NCBI RefSeq assembly: GCF_034111725.1
Contig: NZ_JAWUWR010000033.1
Coordinates: 51,634-115,633, forward strand
Direction of reading: 5' to 3'
From: Thalassolituus sp034111725
GTDB taxonomy: Bacteria; Pseudomonadota; Gammaproteobacteria; Pseudomonadales; Oceanobacteraceae
Length of the DNA: 64,000 bases
Part shown: one piece after another, positions 1 through 8,542 of the stretch
Layout: each line of letters starts with the position of its first letter
Numbering within the stretch: position 1 is the first letter of the stretch
Notes under the pieces: generated by a model
What the model was told of the DNA's origin: nothing
Seen by the model: the letters and a program-made list of their open reading frames with translations, nothing else
The model's database searches: none
Made by a program: the position numbers and the translations under genes

Positions 1-135
1 TAACCAATGACGTTTACTGGTTGGCATAAAAGAACAATGCGGCACTGTTGTGTTGCGATCAGGGTAGAGTCACAATCGGCTCAATAAACATAGACCCGAA
101 TAAACTGAATCAAACGAAGCGATGAAAAGCGACCT

Positions 136-2397
136 ATGACGGATCAGATCAGTTATACAGACGACGGTGTCGAACGCCAGACTCTCAAACATTACACCGA
201 GAATGCGTACCTCAATTATTCGATGTACGTCATTCTTGATCGTGCGCTGCCGCACGTTGGCGACGGCTTAAAGCCAGTACAACGCCGTATCGTCTACGCG
301 ATGAGCGAGTTGGGCTTAAAGTCGACGGCTAAATACAAAAAATCGGCTCGTACAGTGGGTGACGTGCTGGGTAAATACCATCCTCATGGCGACAGTGCAT
401 GCTATGAAGCGATGGTCCTCATGGCGCAGCCGTTCTCTTATCGTTATCCATTGGTCGATGGCCAAGGTAACTGGGGCGCCCCGGATGATCCAAAATCCTT
501 CGCCGCCATGCGTTATACCGAAGCGAAATTAGCGAAGTATGCCGATGTGCTGCTATCGGAGCTGGGCCAAGGTACGGTTGAGGGGCAACCTAACTTCGAC
601 GGCACCATGGACGAGCCCATCACCCTTCCGGCGCGCCTACCGAATATTTTATTGAATGGTACAACGGGGATTGCGGTTGGTATGGCCACCGATATTCCGC
701 CGCACAATGTGCGCGAAGTCGCCAGTGCCTGTATTCATTTATTGGATGATCCGTCCGCGGATATTGAAGCTCTGTGCGAGCATGTGATTGCACCCGACTT
801 CCCGACCGATGCCGAAATCGTCACGCCCCGCGCAGATTTACGCAAAATGTATCGCGAAGGCAAAGGCAGCGTGAAGATGCGTGCCGTTTATACTGTAGAA
901 GATGGCGACATTGTCATTACTGCACTACCGCATCAAGTATCCGGCGCGAAGATCCTAGAACAAATCGCAGCCCAAATGACGGCTAAAAAACTGCCCTTGG
1001 TCACCGATTTACGCGATGAATCAAACCACGAAAACCCAACTCGTTTAGTGATTATTCCTAAATCCAATCGAGTGGATGCCGATGCGGTGATGGCGCATTT
1101 ATTTGCCACCACGGATTTAGAACGTAATTACCGCATTAATATGAACGTCATTGGTTTAGACGGACGTCCGTCCGTTAAAAACCTACTGACCATGCTAACC
1201 GAATGGCTAAGCTATCGCACTGAAACCGTACGGCGTCGTTTGCAATATCGTTTAGACAAAGTGATGGCTCGTCTGCATATTTTACAAGGCTTGTTAGTTG
1301 CCTTTTTAAATATCGACGAAGTAATTGAAATTATCCGCGCCGAAGATCAACCTAAGCCAGTTTTAATGTCACGTTTTGACATCAGCGATATTCAAGCAGA
1401 AGCCATTCTTGAATTAAAATTACGTCACCTCGCCAAATTGGAAGAAATGAAAATTCGTGGCGAACAAGACGAATTAGAAAAAGAACGTGATTACCTAGAA
1501 AAAACTCTGGGTTCTGAGCGTCGCTTAAAAACCTTAATTAAGAAAGAAATCACCGCAGACGCCGAAACCTATGGCGACGAACGTCGCTCACCTGTGGTTG
1601 TTCGTGGTGAAGCAAAAGCCTTTAGCGAAACGGAATTAGTGTCGGCAGAAGCGGTCACCGTTGTACTCTCCGCAAAAGGTTGGGTACGTGCGGCGAAAGG
1701 CCATGATATCGATGCCGAAAATCTCAGCTATAAAGCGGGCGATAGCTTTATGATTGCCGCCCAAGGCAAGAGTAATCAAAACGCGATATTCCTCGATAGT
1801 AGTGGTCGTTCTTACAGCTTGCCTGCACACCAACTGCCATCGGCACGCGGCCAAGGCGAACCCCTCACCGGTAAGCTGAACCCACCGGCGGGCGCTAGCT
1901 TCCTAAAAGTATTGATGGGCAAAGACGAAGAACAATATTTACTGAGCACCGATGCAGGCTATGGCTTTATTGCCACCCTTGCCGATATGCAAAGTAAAAA
2001 TAAGGCTGGCAAGACACTGATTACCATTCCTGATAATGCCCGTATTCTTGCGCCTGCACGTTTAGCCGATCCTGAAAAATGCTGGATTGCAGCCATCAGC
2101 AACGAAGGTCGTATGTTGGTATTCCCAGCAGCAGACCTGCCGCAAATGGCACGTGGCAAAGGCAATAAGATGATCAGTATTAACAGCGCACGTGCCGCCA
2201 GTCGTGAAGAATTAATGGTGAGTGCTGTTGCCTTCCATGAAAATGACACCTTGCTGGTACACGCCGGTAAGCGTCATTTGAAATTGAAGTTCTCCGATTT
2301 GGAACATTATCAAGGCGAGCGTGGACGCCGTGGTAATAAACTACCTCGTGGATTCCAAAATGTAGACTTAATGGAAGTCGTAAACGCTGGGGAATAA
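136..2397 (+). CDS. parC: DNA topoisomerase IV subunit A
   Basis: ParC is the breakage-reunion subunit of topoisomerase IV, which decatenates daughter chromosomes together with ParE. The 753-residue protein has the family's full length. Near the N-terminus is the quinolone-resistance region HPHGDSACYEA, with Ser87 and Glu91 in the usual drug-sensitive state, and the AAMRYTE motif places the active-site tyrosine at about residue 127. The C-terminal half carries degenerate beta-pinwheel repeats. The short pinwheel and the sequence style favour ParC over GyrA. ParE would be expected upstream, outside the window. A strong terminator follows directly. The ATG start agrees with the family N-terminus. 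Confidence 0.96.
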   Translation: MTDQISYTDDGVERQTLKHYTENAYLNYSMYVILDRALPHVGDGLKPVQRRIVYAMSELGLKSTAKYKKSARTVGDVLGKYHPHGDSACYEAMVLMAQPFSYRYPLVDGQGNWGAPDDPKSFAAMRYTEAKLAKYADVLLSELGQGTVEGQPNFDGTMDEPITLPARLPNILLNGTTGIAVGMATDIPPHNVREVASACIHLLDDPSADIEALCEHVIAPDFPTDAEIVTPRADLRKMYREGKGSVKMRAVYTVEDGDIVITALPHQVSGAKILEQIAAQMTAKKLPLVTDLRDESNHENPTRLVIIPKSNRVDADAVMAHLFATTDLERNYRINMNVIGLDGRPSVKNLLTMLTEWLSYRTETVRRRLQYRLDKVMARLHILQGLLVAFLNIDEVIEIIRAEDQPKPVLMSRFDISDIQAEAILELKLRHLAKLEEMKIRGEQDELEKERDYLEKTLGSERRLKTLIKKEITADAETYGDERRSPVVVRGEAKAFSETELVSAEAVTVVLSAKGWVRAAKGHDIDAENLSYKAGDSFMIAAQGKSNQNAIFLDSSGRSYSLPAHQLPSARGQGEPLTGKLNPPAGASFLKVLMGKDEEQYLLSTDAGYGFIATLADMQSKNKAGKTLITIPDNARILAPARLADPEKCWIAAISNEGRMLVFPAADLPQMARGKGNKMISINSARAASREELMVSAVAFHENDTLLVHAGKRHLKLKFSDLEHYQGERGRRGNKLPRGFQNVDLMEVVNAGE

Positions 2398-2411
2398 GCA
2401 CCTAGCAAAGC

Positions 2412-2447
2412 AAAGGGGCGTTACCATATTGCAACGCCCCTTTTTTT
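2412..2447. terminator. Rho-independent terminator after parC
   Basis: An 11-bp perfect stem (AAAGGGGCGTT paired with AACGCCCCTTT) is followed by seven T. It lies between the convergent parC and lipoprotein genes and can serve both strands. Confidence 0.92.
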
Positions 2448-2463
2448 ATCGACGGAAATGCAC

Positions 2464-3282
2464 TTACCAGCTAGAGACCTGATTAGATTCGTCTCGGCTA
2501 ACGCCATCTTCCGCAATTTCCTCAGCGCCATTTGCATTAATATCTGCCGGCATAGCATCGAGCTCTTCACGTACATCATTAATAACGTTACGCACCATTT
2601 GCGGAACGCTATCCCAATTGTTAGTACCGTCAGACTTTATTTTTGACGACGCTAAACACGTAATACTATGAGCTTCATTCGTCGATTGCTTATTAATTTT
2701 CTCGCCAGCAAACGCACTAGCAATATCTTCATCGGTTAATTCGCTTAGAGAGCCAACATCACTAAATTTATTACCCGAAATCATCGCATGCTGAATACCG
2801 TTGTAACTGCCGTTGCTATCTTGGTCGGTCACTAATAATACGCCATTGAGAAATTGATCGTTCAACACCTCAAACTCAATTTTATACGATTCGGAATATT
2901 GCACTTCACCGCGCTTATCTTGGTAAGCACCTTGATCAAATAAACGCTCACCGCGTTGCACTAATTTCGTTGTTGCGTAATCAACATCGATATTCATACC
3001 GCACTCGTGAAAACGGAAAACACCGTCGCCAATTTCTTCTAGCACAACCAATTGTTTGCTTTCAATGCTACTGGTGATGCCAAACTCAGGGCTGGTATTC
3101 GTTTCGAGAAGCTTGGATGATATTAACCAAACACCCGCTGGCGATTTAAAAATAGGAGCGTTGGTAACCGAATTACTAGATTGTTCAGAAACCACCGCTA
3201 CTGCGGCATCAGTCGACTCGTTTGAACAAGCCGTAATTGCAGCAGTCATTATTCCTATGGTGAACAATCTCGAACTCAACAT
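2464..3282 (-). CDS. putative lipoprotein, paralogue of the one at 5041-6057
   Basis: I do not recognise a named family for this 272-residue protein. The N-terminus is a lipoprotein signal: basic start, hydrophobic stretch, then lipobox ITAC with cysteine at about residue 19, so it should be anchored in the envelope. The mature part starts with a low-complexity Ser/Asn/Ala linker, followed by PAGVWLISSK and a stretch containing a conserved cysteine (FHECGMNID). A second cysteine lies further on (ITCLASSK). The same order of elements occurs in the lipoprotein at 5041-6057 (PEGLWLINTSSK, WACNIDHELD, LACVGASK), so the two are probably diverged paralogues. Function unknown. Confidence 0.75.
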   Translation of the reverse strand: MLSSRLFTIGIMTAAITACSNESTDAAVAVVSEQSSNSVTNAPIFKSPAGVWLISSKLLETNTSPEFGITSSIESKQLVVLEEIGDGVFRFHECGMNIDVDYATTKLVQRGERLFDQGAYQDKRGEVQYSESYKIEFEVLNDQFLNGVLLVTDQDSNGSYNGIQHAMISGNKFSDVGSLSELTDEDIASAFAGEKINKQSTNEAHSITCLASSKIKSDGTNNWDSVPQMVRNVINDVREELDAMPADINANGAEEIAEDGVSRDESNQVSSW

Positions 3283-3528
3283 CTATGCGCCCTCTTATTT
3301 GATCATAATATTGGCGGTATTTTTAAAACGAGACTCACTCTAACACTCGTTTTATGACACCCAGACGACCACAAGTACTCTTTTGTATAAAATGAGGCCG
3401 TCGTCACAGAATCTCCACTACCTGGTTTCCTAACAAGGCCAATTCAATACGAAACAGGTAAATTTCAAGATCAGAGAGGACAATACGGCTAACCGATTAG
3501 TCGCATTCTAACCTAAAGGCCAGACAAA

Positions 3529-4017
3529 ATGACCGAAGAATACCTGTTTGTTTATGGCACCCTTCGCCCTGAGTGCCAGCAACATAGCCAACATTTACCT
3601 AAGGGCGGCAATATTGCCCACGAAGCCTTACAACTATACGGCGAAGCCATGGGACAATACATTTGGCAGGCTCAACTGTTTGATTTGGGACGATACCCAG
3701 GCGCAAAGAGCAGCACAGCGTCCAGTGATCAAGTCATTGGCGAATTGTTTTGCCTAAAAAATCCACAAGCTGCACTGGCTATTCTAGATGAGTATGAAGC
3801 CTGCAGAGCCGAAGATCCGTTCCCACACGAATATGAACGCTGCGAAATTCAGGTACATATGGGCCAAAATGGATCATATCAAGCCAGCCGACCCGAACTA
3901 TGGCCTAATAAGGTCTGGGTTTACGAGTACCGTCTGAGTACTATTAGCCATCGTCGAATTCCAACAGGTGACTACACATCTGTTTATCCACCCATCGATA
4001 ACAATAAGGTTTACTGA
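3529..4017 (+). CDS. gamma-glutamylcyclotransferase (AIG2)-like protein
   Basis: This 162-residue protein opens with LFVYGTLR, the substrate-loop signature of the GGCT/AIG2 fold, and has an acidic DEYE motif at residues 87-90 where the family's catalytic glutamate lies. Members either release 5-oxoproline from gamma-glutamyl compounds or act on related amide substrates; the substrate cannot be told from sequence. It probably forms an operon with the alpha/beta hydrolase gene that follows: the TGA stop and the next ATG share one base. An AGG lies about 8 nt ahead of the ATG. Confidence 0.85.
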   Translation: MTEEYLFVYGTLRPECQQHSQHLPKGGNIAHEALQLYGEAMGQYIWQAQLFDLGRYPGAKSSTASSDQVIGELFCLKNPQAALAILDEYEACRAEDPFPHEYERCEIQVHMGQNGSYQASRPELWPNKVWVYEYRLSTISHRRIPTGDYTSVYPPIDNNKVY

Positions 4018-4949
4018 TGAATCTCGTTAAAAGCCTGCTAATACTGATTTTGATCGCAGTGATCGGAATATTTGCTAGTGTTCACTTTGCTCCATTGAAG
4101 ACCGCCACTTTCCTTGTCGATATTAAACGCGATATCGCTGGCCTTGAGCGCAAAACCATTTCCTTAGCCGATGGTAATCAATATGTTTACCTTGAGGGCG
4201 GTAAAGGCGAACCATTAGTCTTGTTGCATGGTTTCGGCGCCGACAAAGATAACTTTACCGAAGTTAGCCCATACCTAACGGGCGACTTCCACATTATTGC
4301 TCCCGACCATATTGGCTTTGGCGAATCCTCGAAGCCAAAAGGTGCAGATTATGCCCCTATCGCACAAGCACAACGCCTACACGAATTGGTTTCGCGCCTT
4401 GGCCTAGAGCGCTTTCACTTAGGTGGAAGTTCCATGGGTGGCCACATTGCAATGACTTACGCCAGTCTTTACCCGCACGAAGTTAAGAGCTTATGGTTGC
4501 TCGATCCAGGCGGTGTTTGGTCTGCTCCTGAAGCAGAAATGCGTACTATTATTCGTAAAACTGGAGTGAACCCTTTAACGGCCAAAACTCCAGAAGAGTT
4601 TCGTAAAGTATTCGATATGGTCATGAGCAAGCCACCTTTCATCCCAGATTTTGTACTGGATGAAATGTCAAAAAAACGTATCGCTAACTTCGATTTAGAG
4701 CAGAATATTTTTGCGCAAATATCAGCAGACAATGTTGAAGAACGCGTCCGCGGCTTAACCACCCCAACCTTGCTGGTGTGGGGCGCTGAAGATCGAGTAC
4801 TCAACCCAGAAGCTGCACCGATATTGGAAGGCCTTTTAACCAATGTTAAAACAATTATTATGCCGGGTATTGGTCACTTGCCAATGCTGGAAGCGCCGAA
4901 GCAAACGGCAACCGACTTAAAAGCATTTATTGCTAATTTACCTGAATAA
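4017..4949 (+). CDS. membrane-anchored alpha/beta-hydrolase (lipase/esterase-like)
   Basis: This 310-residue serine hydrolase has an uncleaved N-terminal membrane anchor (residues about 5-22), then the alpha/beta-hydrolase core. The oxyanion motif is LLHGFGAD (about 69-76). The nucleophile elbow GGSSMGG puts the catalytic Ser at 139. The acid is probably the Asp of WGAEDRV, and the histidine is in GIGHLPMLE near the C-terminus. The architecture matches the Moraxella/Psychrobacter lipase and monoacylglycerol-lipase-like group, so a lipid-ester substrate at the inner membrane is likely but unproven. It is translationally coupled to the upstream GGCT-like gene and followed by a terminator. Confidence 0.87.
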   Translation: MNLVKSLLILILIAVIGIFASVHFAPLKTATFLVDIKRDIAGLERKTISLADGNQYVYLEGGKGEPLVLLHGFGADKDNFTEVSPYLTGDFHIIAPDHIGFGESSKPKGADYAPIAQAQRLHELVSRLGLERFHLGGSSMGGHIAMTYASLYPHEVKSLWLLDPGGVWSAPEAEMRTIIRKTGVNPLTAKTPEEFRKVFDMVMSKPPFIPDFVLDEMSKKRIANFDLEQNIFAQISADNVEERVRGLTTPTLLVWGAEDRVLNPEAAPILEGLLTNVKTIIMPGIGHLPMLEAPKQTATDLKAFIANLPE

Positions 4950-4981
4950 AACCGATAGGCGTTGAATTTAACAGCGCACAG

Positions 4982-5023
4982 AAAAAAGCGGCCCTCTGCA
5001 AATAAACAGGAGCCGCTTTTTTT
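4982..5023. terminator. bidirectional Rho-independent terminator
   Basis: A GCGGC...GCCGC stem is extended by an A-run and T-run on either side. It sits between the convergent hydrolase (ends 4949) and lipoprotein (ends 5041) genes and can work in both directions. Confidence 0.85.
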
Positions 5024-5040
5024 ATACTTAAAAGGTCGAA

Positions 5041-6057
5041 TTAATTAGCTTCAATGCTCACATCTAGAGACATTTCACCGTCATTTTCATCAGTACCGGA
5101 TGCCGTGAATGCCAGTTTATCTTCACTCGTTGCCGTAATAGCTAACGAATACGCCGTAGTGCTCTGACAGGTATCATCGCCTTCATCACACGTACCCTCT
5201 CCATAAATATCACTTTGGCCTGAAATAATATCCTGCGAGAAAGTGTTGTCGTAAAACAGCGTTGCGCTTAATCCGATCGTGCTCGCATCGCCAGAGAACG
5301 CGGTCTTCTCGCCAGTGAGTGTCATGATTTCAGCGTAATTGACAGCAGATATAGAAGTGTTGTTATTCACCACACCGGCACCAACCCCTTTTGAAGCACC
5401 AACACACGCTAACGAATCACTTAATTCAGCAAAGGTGGCACTGGCGGAACCCACAGTAAAATCGACGCCAATCGCATATTCACTTGCGGCATCGTTGAAC
5501 GACGTCGCATCGCTGATCTTCACACCCACCATACGGGTGTTTTGCGCAATACTGTATCCGTCCCCCGTCGCATCAGTCTGCAAGCTACCGGATAAACTCC
5601 GGTTGTTGGTTAAAATCAGACTCCAATTATAAGAGTCCTCAACCGAGCCACTCAACGTGCCATCAGCAAGCGTTAACGTGATAGCAGTAAAATCTAACTC
5701 GTGATCAATATTACACGCCCACAAGCGGTACTCCCCCTCGGTTGCTAATGCGCTTAATAACACCAGTTCTCGGCCCTGATAGTAATTAGAGGTATCACTA
5801 CTATCGGTCACGACATAATCAAACTTGGAACTGGTATTGATCAGCCATAAGCCTTCAGGGGTATCTGAACTTAATGCCGCATCCGCTGCCGGAAGATCTG
5901 CTCCCAATTCAGCCAAGGTTTGCTGAGCAAGTTGAGTGGTAGGATCAACGTCGACCACAGTAGCAACATTGGTACTGCTGCTGTTGCCACTGCAAGCCGA
6001 TACGAGCGCAGCCGCGACCAAGCAATAGGCCGACTTTTTGAATTGGGAGTGCATCAT
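5041..6057 (-). CDS. putative lipoprotein, paralogue of the one at 2464-3282
   Basis: This 338-residue envelope protein has no recognised family. It has a signal peptide and a VSAC lipobox, with the acylated cysteine near residue 22, followed by a Ser/Asn-rich linker. Two in-frame ATGs stand side by side (6057 and 6054); an AAGGAA Shine-Dalgarno fits either. The mature protein shares a PEGLWLINTSSK element, a cysteine-containing WACNIDHELD stretch and a late LACVGASK element with the lipoprotein 2 kb upstream. The C-terminal part adds an acidic segment with two further cysteines (about CDEGDDTC), possibly a disulfide or metal loop. Beta-rich composition suggests a secreted beta-sandwich. Confidence 0.75.
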   Translation of the reverse strand: MMHSQFKKSAYCLVAAALVSACSGNSSSTNVATVVDVDPTTQLAQQTLAELGADLPAADAALSSDTPEGLWLINTSSKFDYVVTDSSDTSNYYQGRELVLLSALATEGEYRLWACNIDHELDFTAITLTLADGTLSGSVEDSYNWSLILTNNRSLSGSLQTDATGDGYSIAQNTRMVGVKISDATSFNDAASEYAIGVDFTVGSASATFAELSDSLACVGASKGVGAGVVNNNTSISAVNYAEIMTLTGEKTAFSGDASTIGLSATLFYDNTFSQDIISGQSDIYGEGTCDEGDDTCQSTTAYSLAITATSEDKLAFTASGTDENDGEMSLDVSIEAN

Positions 6058-6189
6058 GATTTCCTTTTTATATTCTTATTTAATCCTAGAAGGGGATCAT
6101 AGCAGACGCAATTGCAGACCTAAGGGCAATTCGGGCCCATTACCGATACGATTTCCCAGCTTGCCGTGGCCTCATCGCGTTCACGTCGT

Positions 6190-6195
6190 TATAAT
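6190..6195 (+). promoter_or_regulatory. candidate -10 element for speE
   Basis: A perfect TATAAT lies 41 bp upstream of speE. No good -35 lies at 16-18 bp spacing, so this is a weak or activator-dependent promoter call. Confidence 0.4.
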
Positions 6196-6236
6196 CGCCC
6201 GCAGAAACTCATCCTCCTATCCTCACGGACTATCTC

Positions 6237-7091
6237 ATGACCTCTAAAACCGTCGTTTCCGAACGCCTGTATGATGGCTACGCCCAATCCTTCACCGTTA
6301 GCGAATTGCTGTTTGAAGTGAAAACGGAACACCAACATCTGGAAATCTTCGAAACGCCGTTTCTAGGCCGCGTCATGCTGCTGGATGGTGTGGTACAAAC
6401 CACCGAAAGAGACGAATTCATCTACCATGAAAGCATGGTGCATGTACCTTTGTTCGCCCACCCAGCACCCAAGCGCGTACTCATTATTGGCGGTGGCGAC
6501 GGTGGTATCTTGCGTGAAGTATTGCGCCACAAAAACGTAGAACACGTAACCCAAGTTGAGATCGACGGCAGTGTCATCGACATGTGCAAAGAATACTTCC
6601 CGCGCCACTCGAATGGTGCCTTCGATGACCCACGCGCCACTATCGTGATCGCCGATGGCAAAGAATTCGTCGCCAACTGCCAAGACAAATACGACGTTAT
6701 TATTTCCGACTCCACCGACCCTATCGGCCCGGGCGAAGTACTGTTCACCTCAGACTTCTACGCTGATGAGAAAACCTGCCTAAACGAAGGCGGCATCATG
6801 GTGGCACAAAACGGCGTACCTTTTATGCAAGGCCAAGAAATCACCAACACCTTCCAACGCCTAAGCAAACTGTACGTAGACAACAGCTTTTACGTTGCCC
6901 CCGTGCCAACCTACACCGGTGGTTTTATGACCTTAGCTTGGGCAACCGACGACGCCTCGTTGCGCAAGCAAAGCGTTGAACAGATTCAAGCGCGTTACGA
7001 CGCAGCGGGTTTTGCCACGCGTTATTACAACCCAGAGATTCATGTTGCGGCGTTTGCGTTGCCGAATTATGTGAAAGCTTTGATGGTGTGA
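6237..7091 (+). CDS. speE: spermidine synthase (polyamine aminopropyltransferase)
   Basis: SpeE transfers the aminopropyl group from decarboxylated S-adenosylmethionine to putrescine, making spermidine. The 284-residue length is typical. Visible motifs are the N-terminal beta-domain ending in LLDGVVQTTERDEFIYHE, the nucleotide-binding loop GGGDGGILRE (residues about 85-94) and the catalytic-Asp segment ISDSTDPIGPGE. No speD or other polyamine gene is adjacent. The RBS is weak (CACGGA). The gene stands alone between the lipoprotein and a repeat-containing intergenic region. Confidence 0.95.
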   Translation: MTSKTVVSERLYDGYAQSFTVSELLFEVKTEHQHLEIFETPFLGRVMLLDGVVQTTERDEFIYHESMVHVPLFAHPAPKRVLIIGGGDGGILREVLRHKNVEHVTQVEIDGSVIDMCKEYFPRHSNGAFDDPRATIVIADGKEFVANCQDKYDVIISDSTDPIGPGEVLFTSDFYADEKTCLNEGGIMVAQNGVPFMQGQEITNTFQRLSKLYVDNSFYVAPVPTYTGGFMTLAWATDDASLRKQSVEQIQARYDAAGFATRYYNPEIHVAAFALPNYVKALMV

Positions 7092-7126
7092 TTTGCTTTT
7101 TTTGCCGGCTGCTTGCGGATTTCGCT

Positions 7127-7170
7127 GTCGCGACTACGAACAAAAAGCATTCGTTGAATTGCTCCTACAG
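7127..7170 (-). repeat. REP-like palindromic unit, copy 1
   Basis: Read on the minus strand it starts CTGTAGGAGCAATTC and ends GTCGCGAC, with a short internal palindrome ACGAA...TTCGT. The GTAGGAGC...GTCGCGAC layout resembles the extragenic palindromes of pseudomonads. Copy 2 is at 7293-7335. Confidence 0.65.
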
Positions 7171-7292
7171 GGTCAGCACTTTGAATTAAAGCCTTTGAAC
7201 GGTGAGGAACAGGACTGTAGAAAGTACTCAGGGAGTTGTAGGAGGTACTCAGAGAGCGCCAGCGAGCAGTGCCGAAACGATGCCAAACCATC

Positions 7293-7335
7293 GTCGCGAC
7301 TACGAACAAAAACATTCGTTGACTCCCTCCTACAA
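7293..7335 (-). repeat. REP-like palindromic unit, copy 2
   Basis: It matches copy 1 over GTCGCGACTACGAACAAAAA and CATTCGTTGA, then diverges slightly before a shared CTCCTACA end. It lies in the same orientation about 166 bp downstream of copy 1. Confidence 0.65.
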
Positions 7336-7487
7336 CCCCATACGAATATCTCCAGTTTAAAGCATATCGTCTCGTGCCTCAGGGCCTGCCCCGTGCGAAA
7401 ACCCCGCGGCGTCAGCCACAAAAATAACCCCAACCGCGCCAGCAGCGACAAAACCCACCAATAGCTACAAAATCCCACCGTCACTGT

Positions 7488-7493
7488 TATAAT
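7488..7493 (+). promoter_or_regulatory. candidate -10 element for glyQS
   Basis: A perfect TATAAT lies 57 bp upstream of the glyQ start. The -35 region is poor. Confidence 0.4.
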
Positions 7494-7549
7494 CTCGCGT
7501 CTTTAAATTTTCGAACGTTGCATAACGCACGCAAACAGGAATCCTCGCT

Positions 7550-8542
7550 GTGAGCCAGAGTCGCCATAACGTCAAAACCTTCCAAGGCTTAATTGCTGCC
7601 TTGCAGGAATACTGGTCCGAACAGGGCTGTATTATTAACCAGCCACTCGATATGGAAGTCGGTGCCGGTACTTTCCATACCGCGACGTTTTTGCGTGCTA
7701 TCGGCCCAGAAAACTGGAGCGCTGCTTACGTGCAACCAAGTCGCCGTCCTACTGATGGCCGTTATGGTGAAAACCCGAACCGCTTACAGCATTACTACCA
7801 ATTTCAGGTGGTGATGAAGCCAAACCCAGTGGATATTCAAGAAAAGTACCTTGAGTCGCTGCGCGTGATGGGCGTTGATCCTTTGGTTCACGATATTCGT
7901 TTCGTTGAAGACAACTGGGAATCACCAACGCTTGGCGCTTGGGGTTTGGGCTGGGAAGTTTGGCTAAACGGTATGGAAGTGACTCAGTTCACTTACTTCC
8001 AGCAAGTTGGCGGTTTGGAATGTTTCCCAGTAACCGGCGAGATCACTTATGGTCTTGAGCGTATCGCCATGTACCTGCAAGAAGTGGATTCTGTCTACGA
8101 CCTAGTTTGGACCTACGGCCCAGACGGCAAAGCCGTGACCTACGGCGACGTGTTTCATCAAAACGAAGTGGAGCAATCGGCCTATAACTTCGAACACGCC
8201 GATGTCGATTTTTTATTCAAAGCCTTCGATCAATACGAGAAAGACTGCAAACGTCTGATCGAAGTTGGCTTGCCGCTACCCGCTTACGAGCAGGTATTGA
8301 AAGGCTCGCATACCTTCAACTTACTCGATGCTCGCGGCGCAATTTCTGTGACTGAGCGTCAGGGCTATATCTTGCGTGTACGTACATTGGCTCGCTCGGT
8401 TGCCGAAGCTTACTTCAACAGCCGCGCGGAAAAAGGCTTCCCGCTGGCGACCGAAGCAAACCGCGCCGAAGTATTAGCTAAGTACGAAGCAGCCAAGGCG
8501 AAAAAAGCCGATAAAGACGCTGCCCAGCAGGAGAAAAAATAA
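7550..8542 (+). CDS. glyQ: glycyl-tRNA synthetase alpha subunit
   Basis: GlyQ is the catalytic alpha chain of the bacterial alpha2beta2 glycyl-tRNA synthetase. The 330-residue protein shows the family's unmistakable start region (TFQGLIAALQEYW, then QPLDMEVGAGTFHTATFLRA) and class II motifs such as YVQPSRRPTDGRYGENPNR. The start is GTG at 7550, preceded by AGGAA at good distance. The last base of its TAA stop is the first base of the glyS ATG, so the two subunits are translationally coupled. A Lys/Ala-rich tail (KAKKADKDAAQQEKK) extends past the conserved core. Confidence 0.97.
   Translation: MSQSRHNVKTFQGLIAALQEYWSEQGCIINQPLDMEVGAGTFHTATFLRAIGPENWSAAYVQPSRRPTDGRYGENPNRLQHYYQFQVVMKPNPVDIQEKYLESLRVMGVDPLVHDIRFVEDNWESPTLGAWGLGWEVWLNGMEVTQFTYFQQVGGLECFPVTGEITYGLERIAMYLQEVDSVYDLVWTYGPDGKAVTYGDVFHQNEVEQSAYNFEHADVDFLFKAFDQYEKDCKRLIEVGLPLPAYEQVLKGSHTFNLLDARGAISVTERQGYILRVRTLARSVAEAYFNSRAEKGFPLATEANRAEVLAKYEAAKAKKADKDAAQQEKK

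Larger units (their letters stand above)
7092..7549. other. 458-bp gene-free region with REP-like repeats
   Basis: No convincing coding frame is present. The stretch holds two copies of an approximately 43-bp REP-like unit (listed separately) and, between them, related GTAGAAAGTACTCAG / GTAGGAGGTACTCAG fragments. At its downstream end is a TATAAT just before glyQ. The rest carries no signal that I can name. Confidence 0.6.

Noticed and set aside
1..135. parE remnant or promoter before parC
   Set aside because: The window opens with a possible stop codon and a short ACCA/TGGT inverted repeat, but too little is visible to assign either.
774..986. Additional plus-strand ORF inside parC
   Set aside because: An out-of-frame reading within a conserved gene, with no Shine-Dalgarno and an arginine/cysteine-rich composition typical of shadow frames. 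Similar readings across the window were left out.
7092..7549. Coding sequences in the speE-glyQ gap
   Set aside because: ORFs on both strands run through the repeats, with no Shine-Dalgarno and no recognisable domain.
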